Assembly (NCBI RefSeq): GCF_005217605.1
Contig: NZ_SZPX01000006.1
Location: 161,286 to 225,285, forward strand
Reading direction: 5' to 3'
Source of the DNA: Sulfurimonas crateris
GTDB taxonomy: Bacteria; Campylobacterota; Campylobacteria; Campylobacterales; Sulfurimonadaceae
DNA: 64,000 bases
Shown here: positions 25,849 to 33,611 of the stretch, in pieces
How the letters are laid out: each line of letters opens with the position of its first letter
Position numbering within the stretch: the first letter of the stretch is position 1
The notes under the pieces: generated by a model
What the model was told of the DNA's origin: nothing
Databases searched by the model: none
What the model saw: the letters and a program-made list of their open reading frames with translations, nothing else
Made by a program: the position numbers and the translations under genes

Positions 25849-26474
25849 TACAGTTCCTTTTGAAAATCAACATCATTTATATATTCAAAAAAATCTGTTA
25901 AAGCATCTTCTAAATATTTAAAAACCAACATTGAATTTTTATATTTTTCTATAAATTTATCCACATCAATAAGTGCAACTGTGCCACTATATTCACTCTC
26001 TAAAAAACTATATTTTTGCTCTATTTCAATAGGCTTTTTATTTCCGTATCTAAATAATGTAGATTCCTCATCATATTCATCAAAAAAATCAATCAGCTCT
26101 TTGAGTTCTTTATAATATTTATCTGTATTATTTGTAATATCTTTTAGTGTTTCTCCTTGATTTTTCAAATCATATTTCTTAGCAATGGTTTGCCAATGCT
26201 GATTAAAACAATTATACAATCTGGATAGCTTGTGTCCATGTAGTTTTTCTTCTGTACACATTGAATTTGAATCAGATTTTTCACATAAATACAAGATTGT
26301 GCTTTTTAATCCAATTTCAATGGAATGTCTAATGAGATAAATAAAAGGTGCAGATATTTTATCACTTGTTGTGTTTTTATATAAAATATCAGCGGCATTA
26401 ACATATTCAATCAATATGTGATACAACTCTCTTTTATTTAAAAGTTGAGTTAAATTAATTTTTTTGTTTTTCAT
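25848..26474 (-). CDS. HEPN-like helical protein
   Basis: The 208-residue protein is all-helical in appearance. It has the pattern FIYLIRHSIEIGLKSTILYL followed later by HGHKLSRLYN, which recalls HEPN-like domains found next to nucleotidyltransferases and sensors. The usual R-x4-6-H motif is not obvious, so catalysis is doubtful. It is coupled to the next gene by a one-base overlap and belongs to the operon leading into the WD40 gene. Confidence 0.5.
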   Translation of the reverse strand: MKNKKINLTQLLNKRELYHILIEYVNAADILYKNTTSDKISAPFIYLIRHSIEIGLKSTILYLCEKSDSNSMCTEEKLHGHKLSRLYNCFNQHWQTIAKKYDLKNQGETLKDITNNTDKYYKELKELIDFFDEYDEESTLFRYGNKKPIEIEQKYSFLESEYSGTVALIDVDKFIEKYKNSMLVFKYLEDALTDFFEYINDVDFQKEL

Positions 26475-26496
26475 TTTACTAAATTGCCTTCATTAT

Positions 26497-26700
26497 TTAT
26501 TTTATATTGCTTTTAATTATTTCAGACATAAATTCATCACAGTAATCGTTTATGTTTGCCCAATATCCACCACTTGTTTTATTCCCATAAGTTATATCTA
26601 CTATCTTAATTTGATTTGGTTCTTTAAAGTCTAATACTCTAAATTTCCGTGTTTCATTGTATATAACAATATAGTTTTCAACTTTTTTACATTTGTACAT
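26497..26700 (-). CDS. Small hypothetical protein heading the WD40/LRR operon
   Basis: A 67-residue protein with a beta-rich pattern (ENYIVIYNETRKFRVLDF, KIVDITYGNKTSGGYW) lies 22 bp upstream of the HEPN-like gene. It is the first gene after the variant island promoter at 26729-26761. Gaps stay short from here down to 14109, so this promoter may feed a very long transcript. No family is recognised. Confidence 0.55.
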   Translation of the reverse strand: MYKCKKVENYIVIYNETRKFRVLDFKEPNQIKIVDITYGNKTSGGYWANINDYCDEFMSEIIKSNIK

Positions 26701-26728
26701 TTAATTTATCCTTTATTTTTTCTCTCAA

Positions 26729-26761
26729 ACCCTACCAAACCAAACACCCATATTTTGTGCA
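26729..26761 (-). promoter_or_regulatory. Island promoter 9 (variant element)
   Basis: Minus strand: TGCACAAAATATGGGTG (26761-26745), exactly 10 nt, then TAGGGT (26734-26729). The right half is degenerate and the -10 weak, but spacing and the CAAAATATG core are kept. Most of it is duplicated at 27412-27439. Confidence 0.45.
26731..26758. repeat. 28-bp direct repeat, copy 1
   Basis: These 28 bp (starting CCTACCAAACCAAACACC) recur exactly at 27412-27439. Each copy covers the promoter core, so this is a duplicated promoter upstream of neighbouring genes. Confidence 0.75.
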
Positions 26762-26765
26762 AACA

Positions 26766-26864
26766 TTATTTTTTATCTTCAAGCTGTATATCTAGCTTTC
26801 CATCAAATGATGTCATCGCATCTTGAGTTTGTTGTAGGAGTATTTCTAAAAATTTATCATTCAT
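26766..26864 (-). CDS. Possible 32-aa small protein coupled to the LRR gene
   Basis: An ATG at 26864 overlaps the LRR stop codon as ATGA and opens 32 codons, product starting MNDKFLEILLQQTQDAM and ending LEDKK. Composition is amphipathic and acidic, plausible for a helix plus tail. No ribosome binding site is needed if translation is coupled. It fills the gap between the LRR gene and the next promoter. No family is recognised. Confidence 0.4.
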   Translation of the reverse strand: MNDKFLEILLQQTQDAMTSFDGKLDIQLEDKK

Positions 26865-27361
26865 TCTTTATCTTCTTTCTGTTGATTTGTTATATTATAA
26901 ATCCAACTTTCATGACATAACAATAAGTTGTTTTTTACTGTACTATCAAAGCATATAGATTCTATGTTGTTAAGTTTTACAATATTTGGAGGCAACCTTT
27001 TTAATTTTGTATTGGAAACTTCTAAAACTTTTAGATTTATCAAATTATCTATATTTGTAGGCAATTCTTCAAGTGGGTTATGATCCAAATATAAATACTC
27101 CAAATTAACAAGCTTTGTAAATTCATCTGGAAGTTTTGATATTTGATTGTCATTTAGCCAAAGCTTTTTTAGATTGGTTAAGCAACCTATCTCTTTTGGT
27201 ATTTCAGTTAGTTCGTAACCTGATAAATCTAATGCTTCTATTTCTAAGATTTTACTTTTATCTTTTGGAAATCCAAATGATGATTCATCCGAAAGCCTTA
27301 CTAAGCCATTTTCAGTAGCCCAATCATATAGTTTATCAATCTCTTTTGTATGTTTTTGCAT
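26861..27361 (-). CDS. Leucine-rich-repeat protein
   Basis: The 166-residue protein starts with the cap LYDWATENGLVRLSD, related to the WADEKNI-type caps of the other island LRR proteins. It has five or so LRRs (TNLKKLWLNDNQISKLP, EYLYLDHNPLEELP) and ends with a degenerate form of the shared C-terminal cap (LLCHESWIYNIT). It is a free LRR domain without effector, driven by island promoter 10, and followed by a coupled small frame. Confidence 0.8.
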   Translation of the reverse strand: MQKHTKEIDKLYDWATENGLVRLSDESSFGFPKDKSKILEIEALDLSGYELTEIPKEIGCLTNLKKLWLNDNQISKLPDEFTKLVNLEYLYLDHNPLEELPTNIDNLINLKVLEVSNTKLKRLPPNIVKLNNIESICFDSTVKNNLLLCHESWIYNITNQQKEDKE

Positions 27362-27409
27362 TTATCGTATTTCCTTTATAAATGATACTTCACTTTTTTC
27401 CATTTCCAA

Positions 27410-27442
27410 ATCCTACCAAACCAAACACCCATATTTTGTCTA
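27410..27442 (-). promoter_or_regulatory. Island promoter 10 (variant element)
   Basis: Minus strand: TAGACAAAATATGGGTG (27442-27426), exactly 10 nt, then TAGGAT (27415-27410), 48 bp before the LRR start. The left half matches consensus fully and the right half is degenerate, as in promoter 9. Confidence 0.5.
27412..27439. repeat. 28-bp direct repeat, copy 2
   Basis: This is the exact second copy of the repeat at 26731-26758, again inside a promoter of the island type. Confidence 0.75.
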
Positions 27443-27453
27443 AACTATTCTAT

Positions 27454-28650
27454 TTAATACAAAAACCCAAAAAGCCAAAGTGGGACTTTGTGCTTATGTG
27501 TTGTAGTATCTACATCTATAGCCAGATAGCTTTTTTCTATATCTTTGACTTGTGAAAAGCTTTTACCCTTTCCACCCACTTCAAAAATAATTCCATCTAC
27601 TACAAAATCCCCTATATCACTATAGTAAATCTCTTTAAATGAGTTCACAAAAAAAGTCTCTCTTATGGCCCCTATATCTGTAGCTATTTTTTGGTCACTT
27701 GCTAGGGTATAGAGTATATTTGTATTTTGAAAGTAAAGTTTTTCTGGTTTTTTACTTTGTTTAGTACTTTGTTTTTTAAGAGTTCGAAAGATACCTGTCT
27801 TATCTAAAATATCAAGATAAGTATAAAGTGTCGGCTCACTCACCCCTAGCTCTTTTGCAAGTGAATCTATCTTTACACTATATGGCACTTTTGCAGATAC
27901 TACTGCATATATTAGCTTCTTAAATGATATAAGATTTTCAAACTTTATCTTTTGGGTTGAGGGTATATCTTCATAGATGATTTTCTCTATAGAGTTAAAA
28001 AGTTTACTAGCAAAACTCTCTTCACTTTTACTGATGGTAAAAAAGGGATAGGCACCGTTTTTTAGATAGTTTTTAAACTCTTTATAGAGATTTGGGTATT
28101 TACAAATGAGTTCGTAAGATATTTCATTGTGATTTGATAGTATATCTTCAAAAGAAAATGAAGAGAGTGTAGCATGGTGTTTAATCTCAAAATACTCTTT
28201 GAAACTAAGTATCCCAAGCTCCTTAGTGAGTATTCTTCTACTTAAATCATGACTTTGCATCAAAATATTTAACATAGACGAACCACTTATGCGAATAGTC
28301 AGATCAGGATAAAAGTCATAAAGGTTTTTGATATGTGCTGCCCACTCTTTAAACATATGCACTTCATCTATTACTACGATTCGCCCACCTAGTTTGTAAA
28401 ACTCTTCAACAATTTCAACGATACCAAACGCAGCAATGCTTATATCATCAGCACTAAAATACAGGGCTTCATCAAGTGAGTATTGCCCTAAATATTGTAG
28501 TAAAAGTGTAGTTTTTCCAACACCCCTTGCACCTATGAGAGCGATGAGTCTTTCATCGCTATTGATAAAATCAAACTCTTTTCTTAGGTAAGTGATGTTT
28601 TTGGCTATCGATACTAATTTTCTTTGTTTTTCTTGTAGTTGTTCTATCAT
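27454..28650 (-). CDS. AAA_14/DUF4143 family ATPase
   Basis: The 398-residue protein has Walker A GARGVGKTT near residue 40, Walker B VIDEVHMF near 96, RISGSSM, a winged-helix stretch (KELGVSEPTLYTYLDIL) and the C-terminal IFEVGGKGKSF ... WLFGFLY typical of the family. It is closely related to the ATPase at 29955-31139 (same length, same WLFGFLY end) and more distant from the one at 19.3 kb. Its promoter region holds nested inverted repeats. Confidence 0.85.
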   Translation of the reverse strand: MIEQLQEKQRKLVSIAKNITYLRKEFDFINSDERLIALIGARGVGKTTLLLQYLGQYSLDEALYFSADDISIAAFGIVEIVEEFYKLGGRIVVIDEVHMFKEWAAHIKNLYDFYPDLTIRISGSSMLNILMQSHDLSRRILTKELGILSFKEYFEIKHHATLSSFSFEDILSNHNEISYELICKYPNLYKEFKNYLKNGAYPFFTISKSEESFASKLFNSIEKIIYEDIPSTQKIKFENLISFKKLIYAVVSAKVPYSVKIDSLAKELGVSEPTLYTYLDILDKTGIFRTLKKQSTKQSKKPEKLYFQNTNILYTLASDQKIATDIGAIRETFFVNSFKEIYYSDIGDFVVDGIIFEVGGKGKSFSQVKDIEKSYLAIDVDTTTHKHKVPLWLFGFLY

Positions 28651-28673
28651 AATACACCTTTTAATTTATAAAG

Positions 28674-28696
28674 TATAGTTTATCATAAATACTATA
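28674..28696. promoter_or_regulatory. Inverted repeat upstream of second DUF4143 ATPase
   Basis: TATAGT-N11-ACTATA, enclosing TTAT-C-ATAA, lies 23 bp upstream of the ATPase start. On the minus strand it reads ATAGTAT-N11-TATACT, resembling the repeat before the ATPase at 19.3 kb. It may be an autoregulatory operator overlapping a TATACT -10 box. Confidence 0.4.
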
Positions 28697-28718
28697 AAAG
28701 CTAAAGTGTACTTTTGTT

Positions 28719-29729
28719 TTATATTATACTCTCGCTATTTGGATTTTCTAAATACTTTTGGTAGTTTCTCTTTGCTAACTCTTTAGAAGCGTTTGCATAG
28801 CAGTAGTTGCACTCATGTGGGCAAGTGTTGTAAGCTCCTATGTCTTTACTCATGATACAGCCACAATCTTCTCTTTGTCCTTTGTCTTTGAGTTTTTTTG
28901 TTTTGACAACTTTGCCATCGCTAAAGAGATCCGCAGGTTCTATCTCTACGCCTAAAAACTCCATCAGCTCTTTGTCATGCGAAAAAAGATCTACCATGAG
29001 ATCATCATCTATACATTTGTTGTGCGATATGCCGTAAGTATCAAGATCTATCTTTTCAGTACATGTTGCAAGCTCTAAACCCCACTTCTTATTAAGTTCG
29101 CTGAGGCGTTTGGCAAAGGTGTTCATAAGCGGTTGTGTCCACTCTATGTAGGGAACATGCTCTTTGTTTAGATTAGATTGAACTTTTTTATAGATGGAGA
29201 TATCTACAAAGCTAAAAACCAACTTGGCGGTGTACTCATGCAGCTCATCGCCGATATATTTCACTCTTCTTAAAAGCTCTTCTATGTCCAACTCTTGCGT
29301 AAGTATTAGCGGGTCAAACCGCCAAACAACTCTTTTTTTACCTAGTCTTTGGGATAACTCTTTAAATGTTTTTATTCGACTCTCAACTGAAGATATTTTG
29401 CCTTCATAGCCCTCTTTGTCGTAGTCATTGAGTGAAAACTGGAAGTAGTAGTTTGGTATATGTTCGTCTAACCAATCGAGATGTTTCATCATAGCTCGTG
29501 GATTTTTACTCCAAAAGACCACACATCTTACATTTTTAAAACTTACATAAAGAGGTTGTCCATTGAAAGGATTTGTCCATTTGAGATATCCATCCTCCCA
29601 TCTTTTGATAAACCATTCAGCATAAAAAGCGGGAATATCTGTCGCTCTGCTTGCAGAGATGATAACAGGGGTTTGAGCTTCTGCTTTAGTACCATCTTCT
29701 AAAATAATTGTTTCTTTTTTCCATTGCAT
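28719..29729 (-). CDS. DUF1848 family protein with C-terminal cysteine cluster
   Basis: The 336-residue protein has the DUF1848 hallmarks: an N-terminal ISASRATDIPAFYAEWF, the motif VVFWSKNPRAM, VWRFDPLILT, and a C-terminal cysteine cluster CGCIMSKDIGAYNTCPHECNYCYA in two CxxC-like groups, which could hold an iron-sulphur cluster. The enzymatic function of the family is not established; a radical-SAM-like fold has been suggested from the cysteines. GAGG precedes the ATG. It is a single-gene unit under island promoter 11. Confidence 0.85.
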   Translation of the reverse strand: MQWKKETIILEDGTKAEAQTPVIISASRATDIPAFYAEWFIKRWEDGYLKWTNPFNGQPLYVSFKNVRCVVFWSKNPRAMMKHLDWLDEHIPNYYFQFSLNDYDKEGYEGKISSVESRIKTFKELSQRLGKKRVVWRFDPLILTQELDIEELLRRVKYIGDELHEYTAKLVFSFVDISIYKKVQSNLNKEHVPYIEWTQPLMNTFAKRLSELNKKWGLELATCTEKIDLDTYGISHNKCIDDDLMVDLFSHDKELMEFLGVEIEPADLFSDGKVVKTKKLKDKGQREDCGCIMSKDIGAYNTCPHECNYCYANASKELAKRNYQKYLENPNSESII

Positions 29730-29811
29730 CTGTTTTTGTCCTCTTAATTTATAATAGATATGCTCAAAATCATTTGGTTGCCATACATATTGCCTTGAAT
29801 TTCTTGTAGTT

Positions 29812-29844
29812 ATTATATCTCAAAGCTTAGACGCATCTTGTCTA
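29812..29844 (-). promoter_or_regulatory. Island promoter 11
   Basis: Minus strand: TAGACAAGATGCGTCTA (29844-29828), exactly 10 nt, then TATAAT (29817-29812), 82 bp before the DUF1848 start. The 17-mer equals that of promoter 14 on the opposite strand, in the same orientation relative to the gene. Confidence 0.7.
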
Positions 29845-29954
29845 TTGTTAATAATGCTCAAATTTATCCTTAAAAGCGCACATACTATCTTTTTTTGGCA
29901 GAGATTTTTTAATCTGCTCTTTGGAGTTTAATTGTATTTATTAAATATTTTATT

Positions 29955-31139
29955 TCAATACAAAAACCCAAAAAGCCATAGCGGTATCTTATTGCCGCTT
30001 CCTATTTCTATATCATCAGATACGATATAACTCTTTGGCATATCTTTTATCTGGTTATAGCTTTTGGTTTTTCCGCCAACTTCTACTATGTAAGTATCTT
30101 CTACACTAAAATCGCCCTTTGATGATAGTGTTATATCTTTTTCATCAAACATACTCATAAAAAAGACCTCTCTAATAGTGCCGATTTCCACTTGATCACA
30201 GTAGCTATAGTGTAGATTTGTGTTGGCAAGATAGATTTTATCTGGCTTTACAAAGATAGAATCTCCTTTACTTTTGGCTCTTAAGAGATTTAAAATCTTT
30301 CCTCTTTTGAGATATTCTAGGTATTTATAGAGTGTTTGGTAGTCGCTTATGCCTATTTTTGCGGATAACTCTTTTATGTTGACTTTAAAAGGTTTCGATT
30401 GGCACACCAAACGAACAAGTTTTTTTAAGTTTATGATTTTGTCGTATTCTATGGGAAAGATGGACGGGATATCTACCTCTATAACAGTGTTTATGGTCTC
30501 TTGGAGTTTGAGCAGATAGCTTTGCTCATTTTCAAAATAAAACGGATAGTATCCATATTTTAGGTACTCTTGAAAAAACTCAAAAGGTTTAAAATCATTA
30601 CCCAGTTCATAAGCTATATCGATATGGTTACTAAATATTTCTTGTGTTGTAAAAGTGGGTAGTTTTATGGACTTTTTAAGCTCTATAAACTCTCTAAAAG
30701 ATAACCCTTTCATGTGGTAGAGCAATGCTCTTCTGCTTAAGTCTCCTTTTGAGTGGTCAAGCCTTATGGCACTACTACCGCTAAATATTACTTTGAGACT
30801 AAGCATGTCATATATCTTTTTTAGCTCTATTTCAAAGTTTTTATATTTGTGAATTTCGTCTATGATGAGAAGTTCTCCGCCCTCTTTGGAAAACTCAAAT
30901 GCTATATCAAAGAGTGAATCCAAATCTATGGCATCTGCACTAAAATAGAGCTTTTTTGAAAGTGGTAAATCGTTTTCTCTAAGATACTGAAGTAAAAAAG
31001 TGGTTTTTCCAACCCCTCTAGCACCTATGATGCCGATGAGTTTTTGGTTGAAATCTACTACGCCGTGTATATATCTTTTGTAGTTTGTATCTAACACTCT
31101 TAGATAGCTCTGTTGATACTCTTTAAGATTTTGCAGCAT
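29955..31139 (-). CDS. AAA_14/DUF4143 family ATPase
   Basis: The 394-residue protein has Walker A GARGVGKTT near residue 37, Walker B IIDEIHKY near 90, VIFSGSSAIRL, a winged helix (KIGISDYQTLYKYLEYL) and the family C-terminus IVEVGGKTKSY ... WLFGFLY. It is a paralogue of the protein at 27.5 kb. It is the last minus-strand gene before the strand switch. The gap downstream to the DUF1848 gene (29730-29954) contains island promoter 11 and otherwise nothing I can name. Confidence 0.85.
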   Translation of the reverse strand: MLQNLKEYQQSYLRVLDTNYKRYIHGVVDFNQKLIGIIGARGVGKTTFLLQYLRENDLPLSKKLYFSADAIDLDSLFDIAFEFSKEGGELLIIDEIHKYKNFEIELKKIYDMLSLKVIFSGSSAIRLDHSKGDLSRRALLYHMKGLSFREFIELKKSIKLPTFTTQEIFSNHIDIAYELGNDFKPFEFFQEYLKYGYYPFYFENEQSYLLKLQETINTVIEVDIPSIFPIEYDKIINLKKLVRLVCQSKPFKVNIKELSAKIGISDYQTLYKYLEYLKRGKILNLLRAKSKGDSIFVKPDKIYLANTNLHYSYCDQVEIGTIREVFFMSMFDEKDITLSSKGDFSVEDTYIVEVGGKTKSYNQIKDMPKSYIVSDDIEIGSGNKIPLWLFGFLY

Positions 31140-31235
31140 TTTTGTCCTTTTATGGATGGGTATATAAAATTATAGCCAAAAATTATGGTTACAACCACAA
31201 TCTACTACTTAGTGCATGTCATTAATATTTATTTA

Positions 31236-31268
31236 TAGACTAAATATGTCTAAACAAATCCCTACAAT
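31236..31268 (+). promoter_or_regulatory. Island promoter 12
   Basis: Plus strand: TAGACTAAATATGTCTA (31236-31252), exactly 10 nt, then TACAAT (31263-31268), 34 bp before the membrane-protein start. It lies at the point where gene direction switches; orientation assigns it to the plus-strand operon. Confidence 0.7.
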
Positions 31269-31302
31269 TTCCTCAGTAAAAATAATTAGCGAGGAAATAA
31301 CG

Positions 31303-31713
31303 ATGCTAGGATTTATCTTTAGAAGCGGGACTTACTACATTTTGTGGCAGAAGTTTAAAAAGCAGATTATCACACTCTTAGTCTCTGTCGGGCTTGTTCT
31401 GATAATAATGGGTGTCTATAATGATCTCTTTAGCGTACTTAAAATATCCAACAAAGAGAGCATACTTTATCTGCTATTTTTAAAATGGTTTTTAATCGTG
31501 CTAATAGTTGGCGTCAATATCTTGATGCTAAAAAGGCTAAACACCAAAGAGTTTAAAAAGGCTATAAAAATAGAGCAAGAAAAAGAGACTAAAAAAGATA
31601 AGCCAATCTTATCTGCTCATGAGAAGCTTGTACAAAAAGAAAAGCTGCTTAATACAACCGACCTTATCTTGGCAAAGTACGCAAAGAAAAAAGATGAAGA
31701 TGTGGCGAAGTGA
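31303..31713 (+). CDS. Small membrane protein at the head of the PLD operon
   Basis: From the ATG at 31303 (GAGG eight bases upstream) the product has 136 residues, with two transmembrane segments (ITLLVSVGLVLIIMGVY and FLKWFLIVLIVGVNILML) and a long charged, lysine-rich cytoplasmic tail. An upstream ATG would place the promoter inside the gene and is rejected. Its stop overlaps the start of the PLD gene by 4 bp. Family unknown; restriction-endonuclease-less membrane partners of this shape occur beside PLD nucleases. Confidence 0.65.
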   Translation: MLGFIFRSGTYYILWQKFKKQIITLLVSVGLVLIIMGVYNDLFSVLKISNKESILYLLFLKWFLIVLIVGVNILMLKRLNTKEFKKAIKIEQEKETKKDKPILSAHEKLVQKEKLLNTTDLILAKYAKKKDEDVAK

Positions 31714-32714
31714 AAAAACTTCTTTTTTTACTCTTTACAGTTGTTCTCATTGCAAAAGAGCAGCTTTTTGTACATGTGCCGAGCAGTTTACCTTCTAGTG
31801 CTACAAACACATCTTTTGGCAGAGAGCTTTTAGTGCTTATTGATGATGCTAAAGAGGAGATCAGTTTTGCTATCTATGGACTTAGAGAGCAAGATGCGGT
31901 TTTAGAGGCGCTTATAAGAGCAAAAAAAAGAGGCGTTACTATAAAAGCGGTTGTCGATAGTGATTCACATGGCAATAACTACTATACAGATACACATACA
32001 CTCTATAAACATTTTAGCGTTGTGAGTGATGGTAAAAGTTACATTATGCATAACAAATTTTTTATCATCGACAGAAAAACTCTTTGGAGCGGCTCGGCAA
32101 ACATAAGCGATACGGGTACGGGCGGCTACAACGCAAACAACGCCGTAACAACCGACGATAAAAGAGTTGTATCACTCTATCAAGAGGAGTTTGATGAGAT
32201 GTTTGATGAAAAAAAGTTCTCCAAAAAAAAGAACAAAAGAGGTTATGAGCGCATAAAAACAGAGGATTCCATAATCTCTGTTTACTTCTCTCCAAAATCA
32301 AACACTTACGAAGAGGGGATAAAAGAGCTTATCCGGAACGCCAAAGAGTATATTTTTGTACCGATTTTTTATTTAACACACAAAGAGCTCTCTTATGAAC
32401 TTATGCGAGCAAAGAAGAGAGGCGTTGATGTAAAAATCATCTTAGATGCAAGTGCCGCAGGCAATAAGTACTCCATGCATAAAAAGCTAAGAGAAGAAGG
32501 CGTAGAGGTAAAAGTTGAGAACTTTGGCGGCAAGATGCACTGCAAATCCATGGTTGTAGATGACAGCCACATCATCAGCGGCTCCATGAACTTCACAAAA
32601 GCAGGCAATAGCACAAACGATGAAAACACGCTTATCATACAAAATAGCACCTTAGCTATCAAGTATAAAAACTACTTTTTAGAGCTTTGGCAAAAAATAC
32701 CTGATAAACAATAA
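31710..32714 (+). CDS. Exported phospholipase D-like nuclease
   Basis: The 334-residue protein has a signal peptide (MKKLLFLLFTVVLIAKE) and two complete HxK(x4)D motifs, MHNKFFIIDRKTLWSGSANIS-type near residue 112 and MHCKSMVVDDSHIISGSMN near 276, each followed by the conserved GS(A/M)N stretch. Two HKD halves in about 330 residues fit the PLD/Nuc superfamily, with DNA or phospholipid as substrate. The leader points to the periplasm or outer face. It is the second gene of the operon beginning at 31303. Confidence 0.85.
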   Translation: MKKLLFLLFTVVLIAKEQLFVHVPSSLPSSATNTSFGRELLVLIDDAKEEISFAIYGLREQDAVLEALIRAKKRGVTIKAVVDSDSHGNNYYTDTHTLYKHFSVVSDGKSYIMHNKFFIIDRKTLWSGSANISDTGTGGYNANNAVTTDDKRVVSLYQEEFDEMFDEKKFSKKKNKRGYERIKTEDSIISVYFSPKSNTYEEGIKELIRNAKEYIFVPIFYLTHKELSYELMRAKKRGVDVKIILDASAAGNKYSMHKKLREEGVEVKVENFGGKMHCKSMVVDDSHIISGSMNFTKAGNSTNDENTLIIQNSTLAIKYKNYFLELWQKIPDKQ

Positions 32715-32725
32715 GTGTTACTAAA

Positions 32726-32758
32726 TAGACAAAATAAGTCCAACTAAATATCTACAAT
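32726..32758 (+). promoter_or_regulatory. Island promoter 13
   Basis: Plus strand: TAGACAAAATAAGTCCA (32726-32742), exactly 10 nt, then TACAAT (32753-32758), 20 bp before the next gene. Confidence 0.65.
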
Positions 32759-32778
32759 TACATAAAAAGGAGTTAAAC

Positions 32779-33027
32779 ATGCAAGAACTAGTAGAAAAAC
32801 TCAAAGGTATGAAAAGTGCCACAAAAGCGCAATATGATGTGATGATTGAGAGCCATGCATATAAGGAGGTGATTAAAAACCTTAAAGAGGCAGGACTTGA
32901 AAAAGATGATTTATCTGATGAGGAGTTTGATGCACTTTTGAGTGAGCAAAAAAAGAGAGCAAACTCCTTTGCAAAAGGTGCTTTAGGTGCTTCTGGGATA
33001 TTTCTCTTTTTAGAACTCTTAGGTTAA
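32779..33027 (+). CDS. Small helical protein of the MotAB-like operon
   Basis: The 82-residue protein is helical and charged (MQELVEKLKGMKSATKAQYD ... DDLSDEEFDALLSEQKKR) with a hydrophobic C-terminus GALGASGIFLFLELLG that may contact the membrane. AAGGAG precedes the ATG. It is the first of four closely spaced plus-strand genes (2-bp gap to the next) under island promoter 13. No family is recognised. Confidence 0.6.
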   Translation: MQELVEKLKGMKSATKAQYDVMIESHAYKEVIKNLKEAGLEKDDLSDEEFDALLSEQKKRANSFAKGALGASGIFLFLELLG

Positions 33028-33029
33028 TC

Positions 33030-33611
33030 ATGTCAAAGATAGCACTACTAGATGGACTCTTAAAAGAGTATCGTAAATGGACGCTCAAGCTCAAAAGCGC
33101 TTCTCAAAATATTGAAGACAACATTTTGCAAAAAGATATAAACTCTAAACTCGAAGAGAAGGTCGCAAGCATAATTATCTCTTCCGTACTTGTTTATATC
33201 GTCATTGGGGTTGTCGGTCTCTTTGGTGTTAGTGTCGGCGGAGTATGGGGTGTAGTTGTTTTTGCTATCGGGTGGCTCCTTTCTAAAGCAATCAACAAAA
33301 AAGTGTTTGGAAGTGAGCGCCCTGTAGAGTCACTCAAAGAGGAAGAGAAGCTTCTGCTTGAGAAGTTAGAGCAACTAAACCATAGACATGAAGAGATACG
33401 AAGTCACCTACCAGCGATGCCTGTCTTTTTTACGAACTATCCATCACTCAAAAGAGAGTTTGGAGAGATGATCAACAGACTTTTGACATATGATGCTTCA
33501 AATTTGGCACTTAAATATAGATACAGACATGCATATCTGGTTAAAAAGTATCAAAATGAAGTCAATACATTTCATAAAATCTACGCAAATAAAAAGGAAT
33601 CTAGCAAATGA
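33030..33611 (+). CDS. Membrane protein of the MotAB-like operon
   Basis: The 193-residue protein has two transmembrane segments near residues 45-85 (IIISSVLVYIVIGVVGLFG and GVWGVVVFAIGWLLS) between N- and C-terminal helical, charged regions. The layout suggests a small membrane scaffold. Its stop overlaps the start of the MotA/ExbB-like gene (ATGA). Function unknown. Confidence 0.65.
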   Translation: MSKIALLDGLLKEYRKWTLKLKSASQNIEDNILQKDINSKLEEKVASIIISSVLVYIVIGVVGLFGVSVGGVWGVVVFAIGWLLSKAINKKVFGSERPVESLKEEEKLLLEKLEQLNHRHEEIRSHLPAMPVFFTNYPSLKREFGEMINRLLTYDASNLALKYRYRHAYLVKKYQNEVNTFHKIYANKKESSK

